Of a stretch of DNA of 64,000 bases, positions 11,033-22,572 are shown piece by piece. Positions within the stretch are counted from its first letter, which is position 1. The number at the start of each line of letters is the position of its first letter. Below the pieces are notes generated by a model. That model was given only the letters and a program-made list of their open reading frames with translations, had not been told where the DNA came from and did no database searches. The position numbers and the translations under genes are program-made. The stretch comes from Darksidea phi (taxonomy: Eukaryota; Ascomycota; Dothideomycetes; Pleosporales; Lentitheciaceae). The stretch lies in contig JASJFT010000181.1 in assembly GCA_030770425.1 (NCBI GenBank), positions 1 through 64,000 of the forward strand. The letters run 5' to 3'.

Positions 11033-11779
11033 GATGAAGGCACGCAGCGTGGGCCACGGGGCGGATGGCGGGGTTGCAGCTGTCACCTCGTAGCGCAACC
11101 AGCGACGGCGACTGCGCTTCGACGTCGACGGCGGACGGTTCGGGCTTCTAGGGCAGAGACGACGGCGGCGAAGACATGGGAGAGACAATTTGTCGTCTCA
11201 GCTGCAAAAGGCTGCTCGTTGTGGAGTTGGCACGGCTCGGGCGTGGACGAATAGGGAAGTCTGTTTGGGCAGGGAAGATTGCGCGGCGACTCGAATGCCT
11301 GTGGAATGTGCGAGTGAGGGGTGCGGTCGCAGCCAGAGGGGGACCTGAGGGATGCTGGCTGGCGTTGAGAGCTCGGCTGCGGCGACTTTCGTGCAGTGGT
11401 TCTCGTAATCGGCGTGCGTATGGGCGAGATGCGAGCCGGATTCGTGGGGTGTGCAGTAGGCGGTTCGGTAGCGGTGTTGGCGGCAAATGGTCTGCTGAGG
11501 GGAGTGCTTCCCCAAACAAAACAGCAGCTTGGGGGGGTTGGTATAGGGTATAGGGCAGGAGGTATGGTTTCAGAGGCCGGAGGTGTCGAGCTGGGCACTG
11601 GTGGTGGTGGAAACTCAGGAACCGTTTCGCGCCGGCTCGTCCAAGATTTTGGGCGTGCAGGAAACCCCTGCAGTAGGAAACGGCAGAGCAACGCACGTCA
11701 GCCAAGCAGCCGATCGCTCGCAGCGCCTCGAGACACACACCCCCCAAAAAACACTTCAACCCCATGTTGGCGTTGCAGC
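11033..11779. promoter_or_regulatory. bidirectional promoter region NIPA-type gene / COG4
   Basis: A 747-bp region between the start codons of two divergently transcribed genes. Frames are open on both strands because the DNA is GC-rich, but none has family support. The two promoters and 5' leaders must lie here. No specific operator recognised. Confidence 0.6.
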
Positions 11780-14178
11780 ATGGCGAATGGCTCCCTCTCC
11801 CCGGACCGCGACGTCTTCGCCGCCACCTCTGTGGCTGAGATCCACGCCGCCCTCGCCAGCCTGCACCAGCAGGAGGCCACAGTCACCCAGCGTCTGAACG
11901 ACCTCATCGCATCGCAGAAAGACCTCTCGCGCGAACTCGGCCGCCTCGATCTGCTCCGCGCCCACCTCGGAACCCAAGTCGTGAACACGCGGGCAATCAG
12001 CAATGGCATGCTCTCCGATGCCGCCTCCACTGCGAACCGCATATCGATGGCCGTGAAGCGACTGGACCAGGAGCAGTCGAACGTAAAGGCCACACTAGAG
12101 GTGGTGGAGCAGGTGGCGGAGCTGAAGGCATGCGTGCTCGGTGTGCATGGCTCGATGGGAGCCCCGCAGGACTGGGAGACGGCCGCAGGCTACCTCAGTC
12201 GCGCCTCCAAAATCCCCGACGAGGTCATAGATGGCGGCTTTGCTGAAGAAATCGTGCCCACCGCAGAGGTGCCTGATCCGCCTCGGGTCACGCTGGATAC
12301 CGCGGCAGAGTCGCTGTGCGGGCTGTTCCTGCGCGAATTCGAGAAGGCGGCAAACGATGGAGATGGCTCGCGGGTGACGAGGTTCTTCAAGCTGTTTCCC
12401 TTGATTGGGCGAACAGACGTTGGCCTTGATGCGTACGGGCGATATGTGTGCCAGGGCGTGGCTGCGCGAGCGCGGACAAACTTCAACTCGGCCACCGTAG
12501 ACCAGCGGAAGGAAGGCTACTTTTATGCGAACACCATCACCAAGCTATTCGAGCATATTGCCCAGATCGTGGACGGGCATGAGCCCCTGGTGGAGCGTCA
12601 TTATGGCCCTGGCATGATGGCGAAAGTTATTGAGCGTCTTCAGATCGAGGCCGATGTACAGGGAGGCATCGTGCTCGACACTTGGCTGGAGGAGCGCACT
12701 GTCGATCGCAAGCTGACGGACATCAAGTCCTACGCCTTCTCGTTCCTCGTGCAAAGCTTTTTGCCCTCCCAGAAGCCCCCAGCCGGCACGCCTCGCTCCA
12801 ACTCTCCAGCTAATACTGCGGGACGCACAAGCGAGGATGAAGGGGTCAACATGAAGGAGGTTGATGGGTTGCTCGGTGAGAGTGCCCTCATGCTAGGCCG
12901 ATGGGCTCTATACTCGCGCTTCATCTCCTCCAAGTGCGCGGTAAGTTTGGACTGACACCCTACTGCATTCGCTTCTCACATCTGCAGCCTTCCGAGCCTG
13001 TGGACCGTATCGACCACGGTCTTGTAATGCCTCAATTTCTAGCTACCAGCAACCTCAACAAAAAGGTCGCCAGTCATCTTGTGGAGCCTTTTAACCTCAT
13101 GACTACATTCTTCTTTAGGCGATCGGTCGAGAAAGCCTTTCAACTAGATCAGTCTCCCTCCGATCTTAACCTGAATCCCACTAAACCGCTTGGTGCCGAC
13201 CCGCCGTTCATCACGACTGCTGTGGATACTGTCATGTACATTCTCAATCAGGTCTTGCAGCGAGCCCTAGCCTCGTCACAGCGAGCTATCATTGGCAGCG
13301 TTGTCCCTGACATCGGCCGTGTATTGAGCTCCGAATTTATCGGGATGATCCAACGGAAGATGCGCGATGAGAGCTATCCCAGGCCTATTATCCAAGGTGG
13401 ACTACCGCCCGAGGACAAGGTCATTGCTTTCCTAGTTCTCATTAATAATCTCGACGTAGCCAACGACTACATCAAGCGCATTGTTGATCAGCAATTGGGT
13501 ACCACATCTCAACCTGCTGATGAAGCTGTCAAGTCGCCTCTAGAGAACCTATTTCCGTTTGGCCATGACGCAAAGTTTGTTGAAAATACCCTAAGAGCCA
13601 TGGAGCATTCATTCGCGGTCAAGAGTGCAGAGCTGCTCAACGATAGCATCCAAGTCGCCTTCCACAACGTTCTCAAGCCGCGCGTGCGGCCGACGTTGAC
13701 CGAGGCTTTCCGCGAGATTAACTACAAGCCCGTGGACGAAGGAGATGGGGAGGATGGGGAAAACGGCGATGCTGATCTGGTCAAGTCGCGTTTCGATCGC
13801 GGATGGGGAGCCCTGATTCGACCCATTAAGCGCATTCTCACTGCCGCTAACTTTGACCGTCTGCTCACAGTCGCCGTCACCTATCTCGCGGCAGCCCTCG
13901 AGAAGCGCATCAAAAGTTACCACGGACTAGTCAACGAATTAGGCGCAGTGAGGCTCGAGCGAGACATCTCTGGCATCGTTGCAGCAGCAGTAGCTGGTGG
14001 AAAGTATGGGTTGCGAGACGCTTTTACGAAATGCACGCAGATGACGCTGATCATGAATATGGAGGATGATGAGTGGGAGGAAGTTTCCCGCGAAGCGGCA
14101 GGAGACTCAGGTATCCCGTGGGTACTCACAGCTGACGAGCGGAGTTTCGCTAGGAGCATCGTCAAGGGTCAAAGATGA
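11780..14178 (+). CDS. COG4: Conserved oligomeric Golgi complex subunit 4
   Basis: Subunit of lobe A of the COG tethering complex, which acts in retrograde vesicle traffic within the Golgi and so maintains glycosyltransferases. Model: exons 11780-12940 and 12988-14178, 783 residues, matching the usual length (human about 785). The 47-bp intron has a GTAAGT donor, an actgac branch and a CTGCAG acceptor. Family landmarks are an N-terminal coiled coil (residues about 20-110), the FFKLFPLIGRTDVGL block corresponding to FFKIFPLLG in animals, the ERHYGPG block, and the C-terminal WVLTADE motif matching WRLTPAE at the end of other COG4 proteins. There are no membrane segments or signal peptide, as expected for a peripheral cytosolic complex. 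The Met at 11780 is preferred to an in-frame Met 128 codons upstream, which lies in the divergent promoter. Confidence 0.93.
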
Positions 14179-14739
14179 TATTTGATGTTATGATGACTGA
14201 GATTGAGTAGCAATAGCATGACCCATGAGACGTACACTCAGCAGGCCGCCAGCGTACCCCTGGACCAGCCTTTGAAAGTATCATCGAATGGTATCAAGAG
14301 CGATCTTGAGGAGAGTCCTTGCAGGAGCTAGGACTGCGATAGCTGAGAAGGAAGAGAACAGCCGCAAAACTACCTCTAGAACTGATGCGATGTGGCTGCC
14401 CAGAATCTTGGCATTTAATCTATACTGCAAAATACATTCCATGTCACACGACAGCACCACGATCTCTACTTTTTGTCTTCTTTTGCATGTAAGAGGTATT
14501 GTTCTAGGGGTCCCGCTACTTCCTTCCCGATCCTACTTCGTCCGTGCCTTTCTAACTAACTACCTTTAGTCAGATACGAGTGCTAGCGCCACCTGTCATG
14601 TTCACCTCGGGAATCTGAACTCTGCGTTGGTTGCAACCGATCCACTCCCACCCGCGCAACTAGCGACTTTTTGGCAGTCTATGCAGTCATGAATGAATTA
14701 TGATTTCGGATATTCTAAAGCCAACGACATTCCACAACC
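14179..14739. other. intergenic, COG4 3' end to mannosidase
   Basis: 560 bp with no supported gene. It should hold the COG4 terminator region and the GH125 gene promoter. Confidence 0.55.
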
Positions 14740-16380
14740 ATGTGGCGCACACGCCTCCTATTGTGTCTCCTTATCCCCACACTCATCCAAGCCCAATGCC
14801 CCATCTACACGCACTACGCCAGCTCAAGACATGAGCCATATTCCACCGGACGCTGGAGCCTCTCATATATGCGACCCATACCGTCATGTCGGACCTTTCC
14901 GTCTCAAGAGGTCGAGGATACGATTGCCCGGCTGAAACGCGTGATCGTGGATCCGGATCTCTTCCGCCTGTTCGAGAACTCGTGGCCTAGTACTCTGGAT
15001 ACGACAGTTTCGTGGACAGGTTTTTCCAACAAGACAGGGGGTAACCATGAGGGAGAGGAGTTGAGTTTTGTAGTCACGGGGGATATCGAAGCCATGTGGT
15101 TGAGGGATAGTGCAAACCAGCTTCAGGCGTATGTTTCGGTGTTGAAGAGTGATGGAGGAGAAGAGAAAGACAAGAAGAAGAGGACTCTTGCGAGTCTATT
15201 CCGCGGCGCGATAAATCTTCAAGCACGCTACATCCTAGGTGATCCTTTCTGCAATGCCTTCCAAGCGCCTGATGAAAGTGGCATACGGCGCACGAGCAGC
15301 GCGAACAGCGACACTATCAACCCTAGCTACGACTATATGCAAGTATTCTCCTGCCAATGGGAACTCGACTCCGTGGCCTCCTTCCTCCAGCTCAGCGTCG
15401 ACTACGTTACCGCCACAAATGACTTCGCCTTCTTCGAAAAACACGACTGGATCAACGCCGTGAAGAAGGTGCTAGAGATTACGCAGAGCATGACTATCGA
15501 CAGTTACGCTGAAGACGGATCATGGCAACACACACCCTACACGTACTGCGCTCCTTATGGTGGCACCCCGATTAATGACTGCAACGGCTCGCCTCATCGC
15601 GGGAACATAGGCCTAATAAGAAGTTTCCAAAGGCCCTCGGACGATTCCTGTATATACCAGTACCTCATCCCGAGTAACATGATGTACAGCCAAGCGCTCA
15701 ACGCATCATCCGTCATCATGGAAAAAGTGGAGCCCAAAAACAGCAATCTAACCAACTGGATGAAAACCATGAGCACCGGAATCCGCAACGGCATCGACAA
15801 ATACGGCATTGCACGCGATCCCAAATACGGCGACATCTACGCGTACGAAGTAGACGGTTACGGATCTACCATCCAAATGGACGATCCGAACATCCCATCG
15901 CTCCTCTCCGCCCCGTTTCTAAACTACATTCCGCGAAGCGATAAAGTGTACCGAAATACAAGGCGCAAGATTTTGTCCAGGGATAACCCGTATTACGCCT
16001 GGGGCCCAGTTATAAGTGGTGTGGGAAGCATGCATACTAGACCGGGAAGTGCGTGGCCCATGGCGAATATCATGACTATCTTGACCAGCGATGATGATGA
16101 TGAAATCGTGCGGAATATTAAGTGGTTGCTGCAGAGTACGGATGGGTATGGGGTCATGCACGAAAGCGTACATACGCATAATAGAGGGTCTTGGACCCGG
16201 CAGTGGTAAGCCTTCCATCGTTCATCCTCCCCTTTTGTTCTGGCATAAGAAGAGACGGTCAACTGATAATAGGTGCTAACGGATATGCATAGGTTCTCCT
16301 GGGCAAACGGGCTCTTCGGCCAAGCCATTCTCGATCTCGAAGCGCGGAAACCGCATATTTTGAAGATGGGATTTCAGTGA
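14740..16380 (+). CDS. GH125 exo-alpha-1,6-mannosidase (Mug157-like), secreted
   Basis: Glycoside hydrolase family 125 (formerly DUF1237; fission yeast Mug157), which removes alpha-1,6-linked mannose from N-glycans or mannan. Model: exons 14740-16205 and 16293-16380, 517 residues. The 87-bp intron has a GTAAGC donor, a perfect tgctaac branch and an ATAG acceptor; the split Trp codon yields [13 protein letters not shown], a conserved end. Residues 1-18 ([18 protein letters not shown]) form a signal peptide. Family signatures are [18 protein letters not shown], the central [11 protein letters not shown] block, [18 protein letters not shown] with [11 protein letters not shown], and HESVHTHN near the C-terminus. 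Cleavage after the signal would send the enzyme to the secretory pathway. Several N-x-S/T sites (for example FSNKTG, LNASSV) fit glycosylation. Confidence 0.93.
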
Positions 16381-17510
16381 GGCATTACCACCACGTGCAT
16401 ATAACACTTACAACGGTAGTTCAGGATGCATCTACCTGATTAGGCTATGTTAGATACACTGGAAGGCAGAGAGAAAGGAAGCGGGATATAGTGTACGGAA
16501 CAGCACGTCTAGAAGGTGAGCTGAAGGGCGGTTGTGGGTAAGCAGTAGTCGATATCTATAGATGATTTTTAAGCATGCTTTGAACATTGCTAGACGTAAT
16601 ATCGCCGATACAGAGTTTAAGAAAGAGGGGATAGCATATAAGCTGAATTGCGGGGCATTGTAAAAATATACTTATTTACCTTCTGCCCCCTCTCTTTCTA
16701 TCGTGAATCATAAACGAGACAAAAGAAGCCAGAAGGTATACCGACTCTGCATCAGAATAGAAGATCCACTTACAAAATGGCAATGGTTCCGGCAACCGTC
16801 AGCTAGATAAGATGCTCAGAATCGTTGCCCCCGCCCCTCTTCGATCGTACCTCAACAGCTTACGTGAGCCCTACCCTGATCCCTACCCTAATTTTCATCG
16901 CGGAGTCCTACTAGTGCCCGGTATCCCTTTACTTGCTTCAAAGTTTCGTGTCAGCTCTGACCCGCTACCCTAATTGTATTAGAACATGACGCCAACGTCG
17001 TGTCGTGCACAAACTAACAATGATACTCCACACTGATTCGTGGAATAGCCTCCCCAGTGTTCCCTTTCCCTTTCACTACAAGACATCTATCTATCTATTG
17101 CTTTCTTTGAGCCGTCTTCTCTTCCGATGCTGATGCTTGGAACAGGCTAAGGACGTGGAGGCTGACATCTCTTGATCGGGCGCGAAAGAGACGGGTATTT
17201 CGAGGGATGGTGAATCGGAGAGTTGTGTTGGACTATACCCGTATTGAGTGGAATGTGTAAGGAGTATTAATATCAAGAATGAAAGTATAGCCTCGTTATT
17301 TGCTTACCATGCCTGTAAGGCAATAGACTCTTTCCTAGAACATACCTCTCTGCTCCCTGTTTGTCGCGATTTGCTGAGATGTCTGCGAAACACGCTGAAG
17401 TTCGACACGCTCGCCTCACGACATCTCAGTTTGCAAGAAAACGGCGAGCAATAAATCAAAGATATGCTATTAATGGCATCGATGACATCGAACAGCGCCG
17501 CCCCAGCGCC
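16381..17510. other. intergenic stretch with degenerate CCCTAA-like motif
   Basis: 1.1 kb without a supported gene. Positions 16869-16891 read as degenerate repeats of ccctacc/ccctaa, and another ccctaa lies at 16968, reminiscent of the ascomycete telomere unit but too short and imperfect to call. Several short frames on either strand have no family features. Confidence 0.45.
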
Positions 17511-18240
17511 TCACATCCTCTGTCCGAAAATGCCCCAAATATTGCAACACTCGTCTCCCTTTGTCCCTTCTCTATGGCAGCACATCGCCCCTGCGGCAAC
17601 TTCTACATCACCACTTCGTCCACAATCCCCGCTCCTGTTCTCTTTGCCGCCTTCCCCCAAATTAGCTTCATGCACCGCCCAAGCCAAAGCCTCTAGACTA
17701 CCTTCATCCCCAAGCATGTCCTTCTCCCACGCTGCCGGCCACCACGGCCACTTACAAAGCCGCCACCTCAAATGCGCCAAAACCCTTTCCTCAGTCAACC
17801 TCGCTCGTCCAGCGTGCATGTAAGTGAAAGCTTCTCGATATACTCGTGGGTCGCTATATATCCCGTGGTGAGTGAGGTTCTGTGCGATATATGATGCAGA
17901 GCGGAGGGCGAGAACTTCGCGGAAGAGGACTAAACGAAGCGGCGCGGAGTTAGCGTGGGAAACGAGTTGAGTGGTAATACGGCTATCAGACAACCAGTTT
18001 GAGAGTAAGAAGCAGGTAGGTTCTGGTGGGTGCTTACGTACAAATTTCCATATCGCGGTCGACAGGGTTGGTGCTACTTTCCAGAAGACAAACTGGAGGG
18101 TCGAAGCGCGCGGAGTGCCGAATTGCGGCGAGGCAGTGTACTCCGCGTGCGCATATTTCTTCTTTAGTTGGTGGCTGGCGAGATATGGGGCTGGCTATGG
18201 ATGGGTATTGTTTTTCTGCGGCGGCTTCCTGTTCCTGCAT
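17511..18240 (-). CDS. hypothetical protein, two exons
   Basis: I do not recognise this protein. Model: exons 18038-18240 and 17511-17982, 224 residues. The 55-bp intron (17983-18037) has a GTAAGC donor and a GATAG acceptor, and the reading phase closes (split Thr codon). The N-terminal 67 residues are polar; the middle (residues about 70-160) is rich in Leu, Ala and Arg, probably helical, with a Trp-rich patch (RWRLCKWPWWPAAW). The C-terminal 50 residues are Gly- and Cys-rich. No signal peptide or membrane segment is evident. It sits between GH125 and the desaturase, on the desaturase strand. The splice phase and the long open second exon support a gene, but without homologues I cannot exclude a chance frame. 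Confidence 0.4.
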
Positions 18241-18508
18241 ACTTTCGAGCGCTGATATATAGCAACCTATGGATACTGCGTGGTGGAAATGCGGTAAGAA
18301 TCGTTAGCTGCGTTTACTAGAGCGAGATTTGCGTGGTTTAGAGACTCCGTCACCATCAATGAAGGTAAACAGCGTGAAGACGATATTGGAAGGAACGTTC
18401 CAGTGTGAGAACAAATCGACAAGTGAATCATGGAGCGATTCAAGGCTTACACCTCCAAGGGTGAGCATATATTAACCGATCACAATATCATTGCGCCACT
18501 TGCTTTCT

Positions 18509-20258
18509 TTAATGCATGCCAAATTCACCGTCCGCAATAGTACGCTGACACTCGGCAAGAATAGCTGCTTGCCTTCCAACATCAGCCAGTTTCCCAAGGA
18601 CAACTTTGTTGCCGTCGACGAAGCCGTACAAAGCATACGGTATGTCCACATCATCACAAAAGTCTTGAACCAGCTTCTGCGTACGTCTCAAGTTGTGCCG
18701 TGGGATTCTAGGGAACAGATGATGAATTGCCTGAAACTGGAGCCCTCCGTGAAAGAAATCAAGCCACTGTGGACAGTCGACATCCATAGTTGTCCGTAGC
18801 ATCTTCTGGGGGAAAGACTCGGTGACGCCCAGGTCACTGGTGCTCATGGCGAAGTGACTGAGCGTTATTTGAACGTGGAGCGGCGCGGTTATGGCGTGGC
18901 TGATCAACACGAAGAAGAAGCGATTCCAGCCTCCGGGAATAGTTTTGTACACGACTCCGTATCCGTACCAAGACCAGAAGACAACCTGGCCGACAAACTC
19001 AAAGTAGCGATGCCACCAGGCTGGGCCCTTTTTAGGCCCCTGATTAAAGAGAATGTAGATCCAACCCAGTCGGTATAGGTTGAAACGTCCTAGCATCATG
19101 ATGGGATAATACGTATAGTTTTGATACAGGATCATGAACTTTGCGAACACATCGTATTCCATGAGCCGTTCGTAGTAAGTGGAAAAGAGGCCCCCGAGGA
19201 AGCGATGCGAAATGGCAAAGAACGGCATATGCTCAATGTCCGGATCGTGTTCAGGAGAGTTGGTAACGAGGTGGTGCACGTTATGGTTGTACTTCCACCA
19301 GCAGGCGCTTAGTCCACCGAGATAGTTTGCAACAAACATGGCGATAGTCGTGTCGGCATGGAAGTTGTGCGTGATGCCCATGTGTCCTGCATCATGGACA
19401 GTGAATGCGAGCTGGTGCCAAAGGAAGCCGAGTGGAAAGGCACCTGTGATATACCACCCAGATCGAAGGAGGAAGACGAACATAGCTAGGGCGATTCCAT
19501 AGCGGAGGCACTCGATCCCGTATGATGAGTACCGGCATCGATACAAGTCTTCTGCCTCTATGCGCTTTTGTAGTTCCCGGTACTTTTGGACAATGGTGGC
19601 TTGGGTCCGCGGATCCAGCGCGGGATACTTCGCTTTATCCACATCAATCTCCTGCTGCGTCCGCGCATCCAGCACTGACATCTTTGTAGGGCCCGGCATC
19701 GTGTCGAGTTCGACCGACGATACCGATGAGGCAGAGGAGGATCGGCGGATGTTGCCGGCATTGCGCTTTCGAATCGCCGCGGCAACGTGGTCCACAGGCT
19801 CAAATAGAGGGCTTTGCGCCGTCGAAGACGCCGTACTGGTAGACTCGTGCTCTGATGAGCAAGACTCCATATATTCCTCGTCCGACAGCACAGCTAGCTG
19901 CTCCTGTGTCCTGAACTTTCCTCCTTGTATCGGTGGCACAAAGTTGAGCCATGGTCCCTCGATGCGGCCGATTTGGTAGCGGTTCGTGAATTCGAGCGTC
20001 GCTGCCGAGTGGAATCTGAAATCTACTTAGCCAGAGATCAGATGGTTAGCCACGGGGGACAAACCGTTGGACCTCGTCGGTGGCATCGCGGCCTATCATA
20101 TGCTTGATAGCTTTATCCCCACCAGGGTGATACGGCAGCCACGCATCCACCTTCAACACCTTTTGGTCTACGATGACAATGGAGCGGCCGCTGGCTATGA
20201 GGGCTTCAATCTCGCGCCGACTGTAAGTTTTGGGCCTTCGCTGTTCCTGCGCGTCCAT
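18509..20258 (-). CDS. Cytochrome b5-fused delta-8 sphingolipid desaturase
   Basis: Membrane-bound desaturase that introduces the 8-9 double bond into the long-chain base of fungal ceramides, on the glucosylceramide branch, in the ER. Model: exons 20065-20258 and 18509-20015, 566 residues. The 49-bp intron (20016-20064) joins DEVQR to FHSAATLEF, the conserved end of the cytochrome b5 haem domain. The domain carries the haem ligand motif HPGGD near residue 45. Three histidine boxes of front-end desaturases are intact: HDAGH (about 272-276), HNVHH (about 309-313) and QAIHH (about 493-497), the last followed by LFPRIPRHNLR. That Q-x-x-HH third box and the length match fungal delta-8 sphingolipid desaturases rather than delta-12 acyl desaturases. 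Helices flank the boxes. A Ser-rich acidic linker (about 110-170) separates the domains. It is divergent from phosphoribomutase. Confidence 0.92.
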
Positions 20259-20808
20259 CTTGCAAGGAGCGGGAGTTTAAAGGAGACAAAATCCGTGACT
20301 ATTAACAAATCTAGCGGGTTTTCGGTCACGGAAAGGAGAAGGGATAAGTCAGATCATTGGTTTCATCAGGCAAAGGACAGGAATGCAATTGAGGAAACGA
20401 CAGTAGGTCGAGTGCGGGAGCATGTGTGAGAAAGTCGGTGGTTCAAGCCGTCCAATGTGGGAGCTTGGACCCCCACGTGCAGACCCTTGATCCCCACAAC
20501 TTCGGCCGAACGACTCAAGCACCCCATCCTACGGTCGATACTAGCAGATCTATATCAGCGCAATCACTCATCATAACACATTCCTCAGTTGCTCGAAGTC
20601 AACGGTAGGTGTGGTGGCGATTACGAGACCGGTGGTGCCTTCTGCTTGGAAGTGGAGAGCGATCACGGATATCATCAGCTGGGTTGCAAGACCTTCGACC
20701 CGAATCTCACCGAGACACTTCAGTGCTCTGCTCCATTTCCCTCCCATCGACCATACAATCCGATAACCCGCTTTCTCTCTTTGACTTGCATGTGATACCG
20801 CACCAAAT
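20259..20808. promoter_or_regulatory. bidirectional promoter region desaturase / phosphoribomutase
   Basis: 550 bp between two divergent start codons. No gene inside. Both promoters and leaders must lie here; the last 40 bp before the phosphoribomutase start are pyrimidine-rich, as is common in fungal leaders. Confidence 0.55.
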
Positions 20809-22572
20809 ATGACCGTCTCCGCCGATATCAAAGAGCTAGCACAGGAATGGCTACGACTCGACTCGGACAAGACTACCACCGATGAAATCTACAAGCTCCT
20901 TGTTCAAGGAAACAATGATGAGCTGGAAAAGCGGCTCCGGACACGGATTGCCTTTGGCACTGCCGGACTGCGCGGACCGATGCAGGCCGGCTTTGCCTGC
21001 ATGAACTCGCTGACCGTCATCCAAGCATCGCAAGGCCTCGCGGCATATCTTCTCAAGGCCGAAGAGGGGGTCAAGCACCGAGGCGTGGTGATCGGACGCG
21101 ATGCCCGCCACAACTCTGAGAAGTTCGCCAAGTTGACAGCAGCAGCTTTCGTAGCCAAGGGCATCAAAGTTTGGTGGTACGAACCACCAACGCACACGCC
21201 CATGGTTCCATTTGGTGTGGAGGAGCTGAATGCTGCTGCTGGCATCATGATCACAGCGAGTCATAACCCGGCCCGTGATAATGGCTACAAAGTGTACTGG
21301 TCGAACGGATGCCAGATAATACCACCTCATGACACCGGCATCGCAAAAGCCATTCTCGAAAACCTGGAACCTGTCAGCTGGAACACATCGGTCGTAGACA
21401 GCCCTTCTCTATTGGTCGAGGGAGCACTAGGGCTCGTACGCGAACGGTACCACAGAGCGATTCAAGCCGCTGCACAGCCTGAAGAGGGTGCTTCAGTCAA
21501 GATGGATCCCAATCTCAAATTCGTCTATACTCCTATGCACGGTGTCGGCCTACGCGCTATGAAGCAATGCGTCGAAGATCTCGGCATAGCGTCGCAAATG
21601 ACTGTTGTGGAAGCCCAAGCCGAGCCCGATCCCGATTTTCCAACGGTAAAGTTTCCGAACCCGGAGGAGAAAGGAGCGCTTGACCTAGCAATGGAGAAGG
21701 CGGACTCGTCAGGAATATCTTTAATATTGGCTAGCGACCCTGACGCTGACAGGCTAGCCGCAGCCGAAAAGGTCTCTGGCGATTGGCACATCTTCACGGG
21801 CAATGAACTGGGGATACTACTCGCATCATACCTCTTCGAGCGCTATCCAAAGTCACAGCCTAGGGAGAAGCTCGCCATGCTTGCCTCGACGGTCAGCTCA
21901 CGAATGCTCTACGCCTTAGCCCAAAAGGAAGGGTTCCATTTCACGGAAACGCTCACTGGGTTCAAATGGTTAGGAAACGTGGCGCGAGACCTTGAAAGAC
22001 AGGGCTACGACGTTGTCTACGCCTACGAAGAAGCTTTGGGCTACATGATCCCGCAGACGGTCCACGACAAAGACTCCATCAGCGCAGCGGCCATGTTCCT
22101 AACTGCAGCCTCATACTGGTCAGCCCAAGGCCTCACACCGTACGCCAGACTGCAATCACTCTACAAACACATCGGGTACTTCGAAGACGCAAACACATAC
22201 CTGACCTCGCCCTCGCCAGCAACCACAACAGCAGTCTTCGCGGCCATTCGTGAGTTGGGCGATCCATATCCCACGCAGCTCGGGACGCGTAAGATTGTGA
22301 GATGGAGGGACCTCACGGTAGGGTATGACTCGAAGAGCAAGGACCATGTTCCAGACCTGCCGGTGGATCAGAGCGCGCAGATGATCACGTGCGAGCTGGG
22401 TGATGGGGGGCGATTTACAGTGAGAGGCTCGGGGACGGAACCGAAGATCAAACTGTATATCGAGTGCGTGGGCGAGAGTAGCGCGGAGGCGAAAAAGGGG
22501 GCGAAGGAGATCCAAGGGGACTTATTGCGAGAGTGGTTCAAGCCGGAGGAGAATGGATTGATGCTTGCTTGA
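20809..22572 (+). CDS. Phosphoribomutase / phosphoglucomutase-2 family
   Basis: Alpha-D-phosphohexomutase of the PGM2/PRM15 type (yeast Pgm3), which interconverts ribose-1-phosphate and ribose-5-phosphate and, more weakly, glucose phosphates; cytosolic, in nucleoside salvage. Single exon, 587 residues, close to the family norm (about 590-620). Domain 1 has the phosphoserine loop TASHNP with the catalytic Ser at residue 151. Domain 2 has the metal loop DPDADR at about 310-315. Domain 3 has the sugar-binding GFKWLGN and YEEALGY loops. Domain 4 has the phosphate-binding RGSGTEPK loop near 540. The opening FGTAGLRGPM motif is also present. No targeting signal is seen. The start at 20809 fits the family N-terminus. 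All key residues are present, so it should be active. Confidence 0.93.
   Translation: MTVSADIKELAQEWLRLDSDKTTTDEIYKLLVQGNNDELEKRLRTRIAFGTAGLRGPMQAGFACMNSLTVIQASQGLAAYLLKAEEGVKHRGVVIGRDARHNSEKFAKLTAAAFVAKGIKVWWYEPPTHTPMVPFGVEELNAAAGIMITASHNPARDNGYKVYWSNGCQIIPPHDTGIAKAILENLEPVSWNTSVVDSPSLLVEGALGLVRERYHRAIQAAAQPEEGASVKMDPNLKFVYTPMHGVGLRAMKQCVEDLGIASQMTVVEAQAEPDPDFPTVKFPNPEEKGALDLAMEKADSSGISLILASDPDADRLAAAEKVSGDWHIFTGNELGILLASYLFERYPKSQPREKLAMLASTVSSRMLYALAQKEGFHFTETLTGFKWLGNVARDLERQGYDVVYAYEEALGYMIPQTVHDKDSISAAAMFLTAASYWSAQGLTPYARLQSLYKHIGYFEDANTYLTSPSPATTTAVFAAIRELGDPYPTQLGTRKIVRWRDLTVGYDSKSKDHVPDLPVDQSAQMITCELGDGGRFTVRGSGTEPKIKLYIECVGESSAEAKKGAKEIQGDLLREWFKPEENGLMLA

Noticed and set aside
11083..11765. 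Two overlapping minus-strand frames of about 200 residues in the NIPA/COG4 intergenic region
   Set aside because: Low-complexity Pro/Ser/Arg content from GC-rich DNA; lies in the divergent promoter and lacks any homology pattern.
20405..20450. Possible tRNA (ggttcaagcc B-box-like word)
   Set aside because: No matching A box and no acceptor stem; lies in a divergent promoter.
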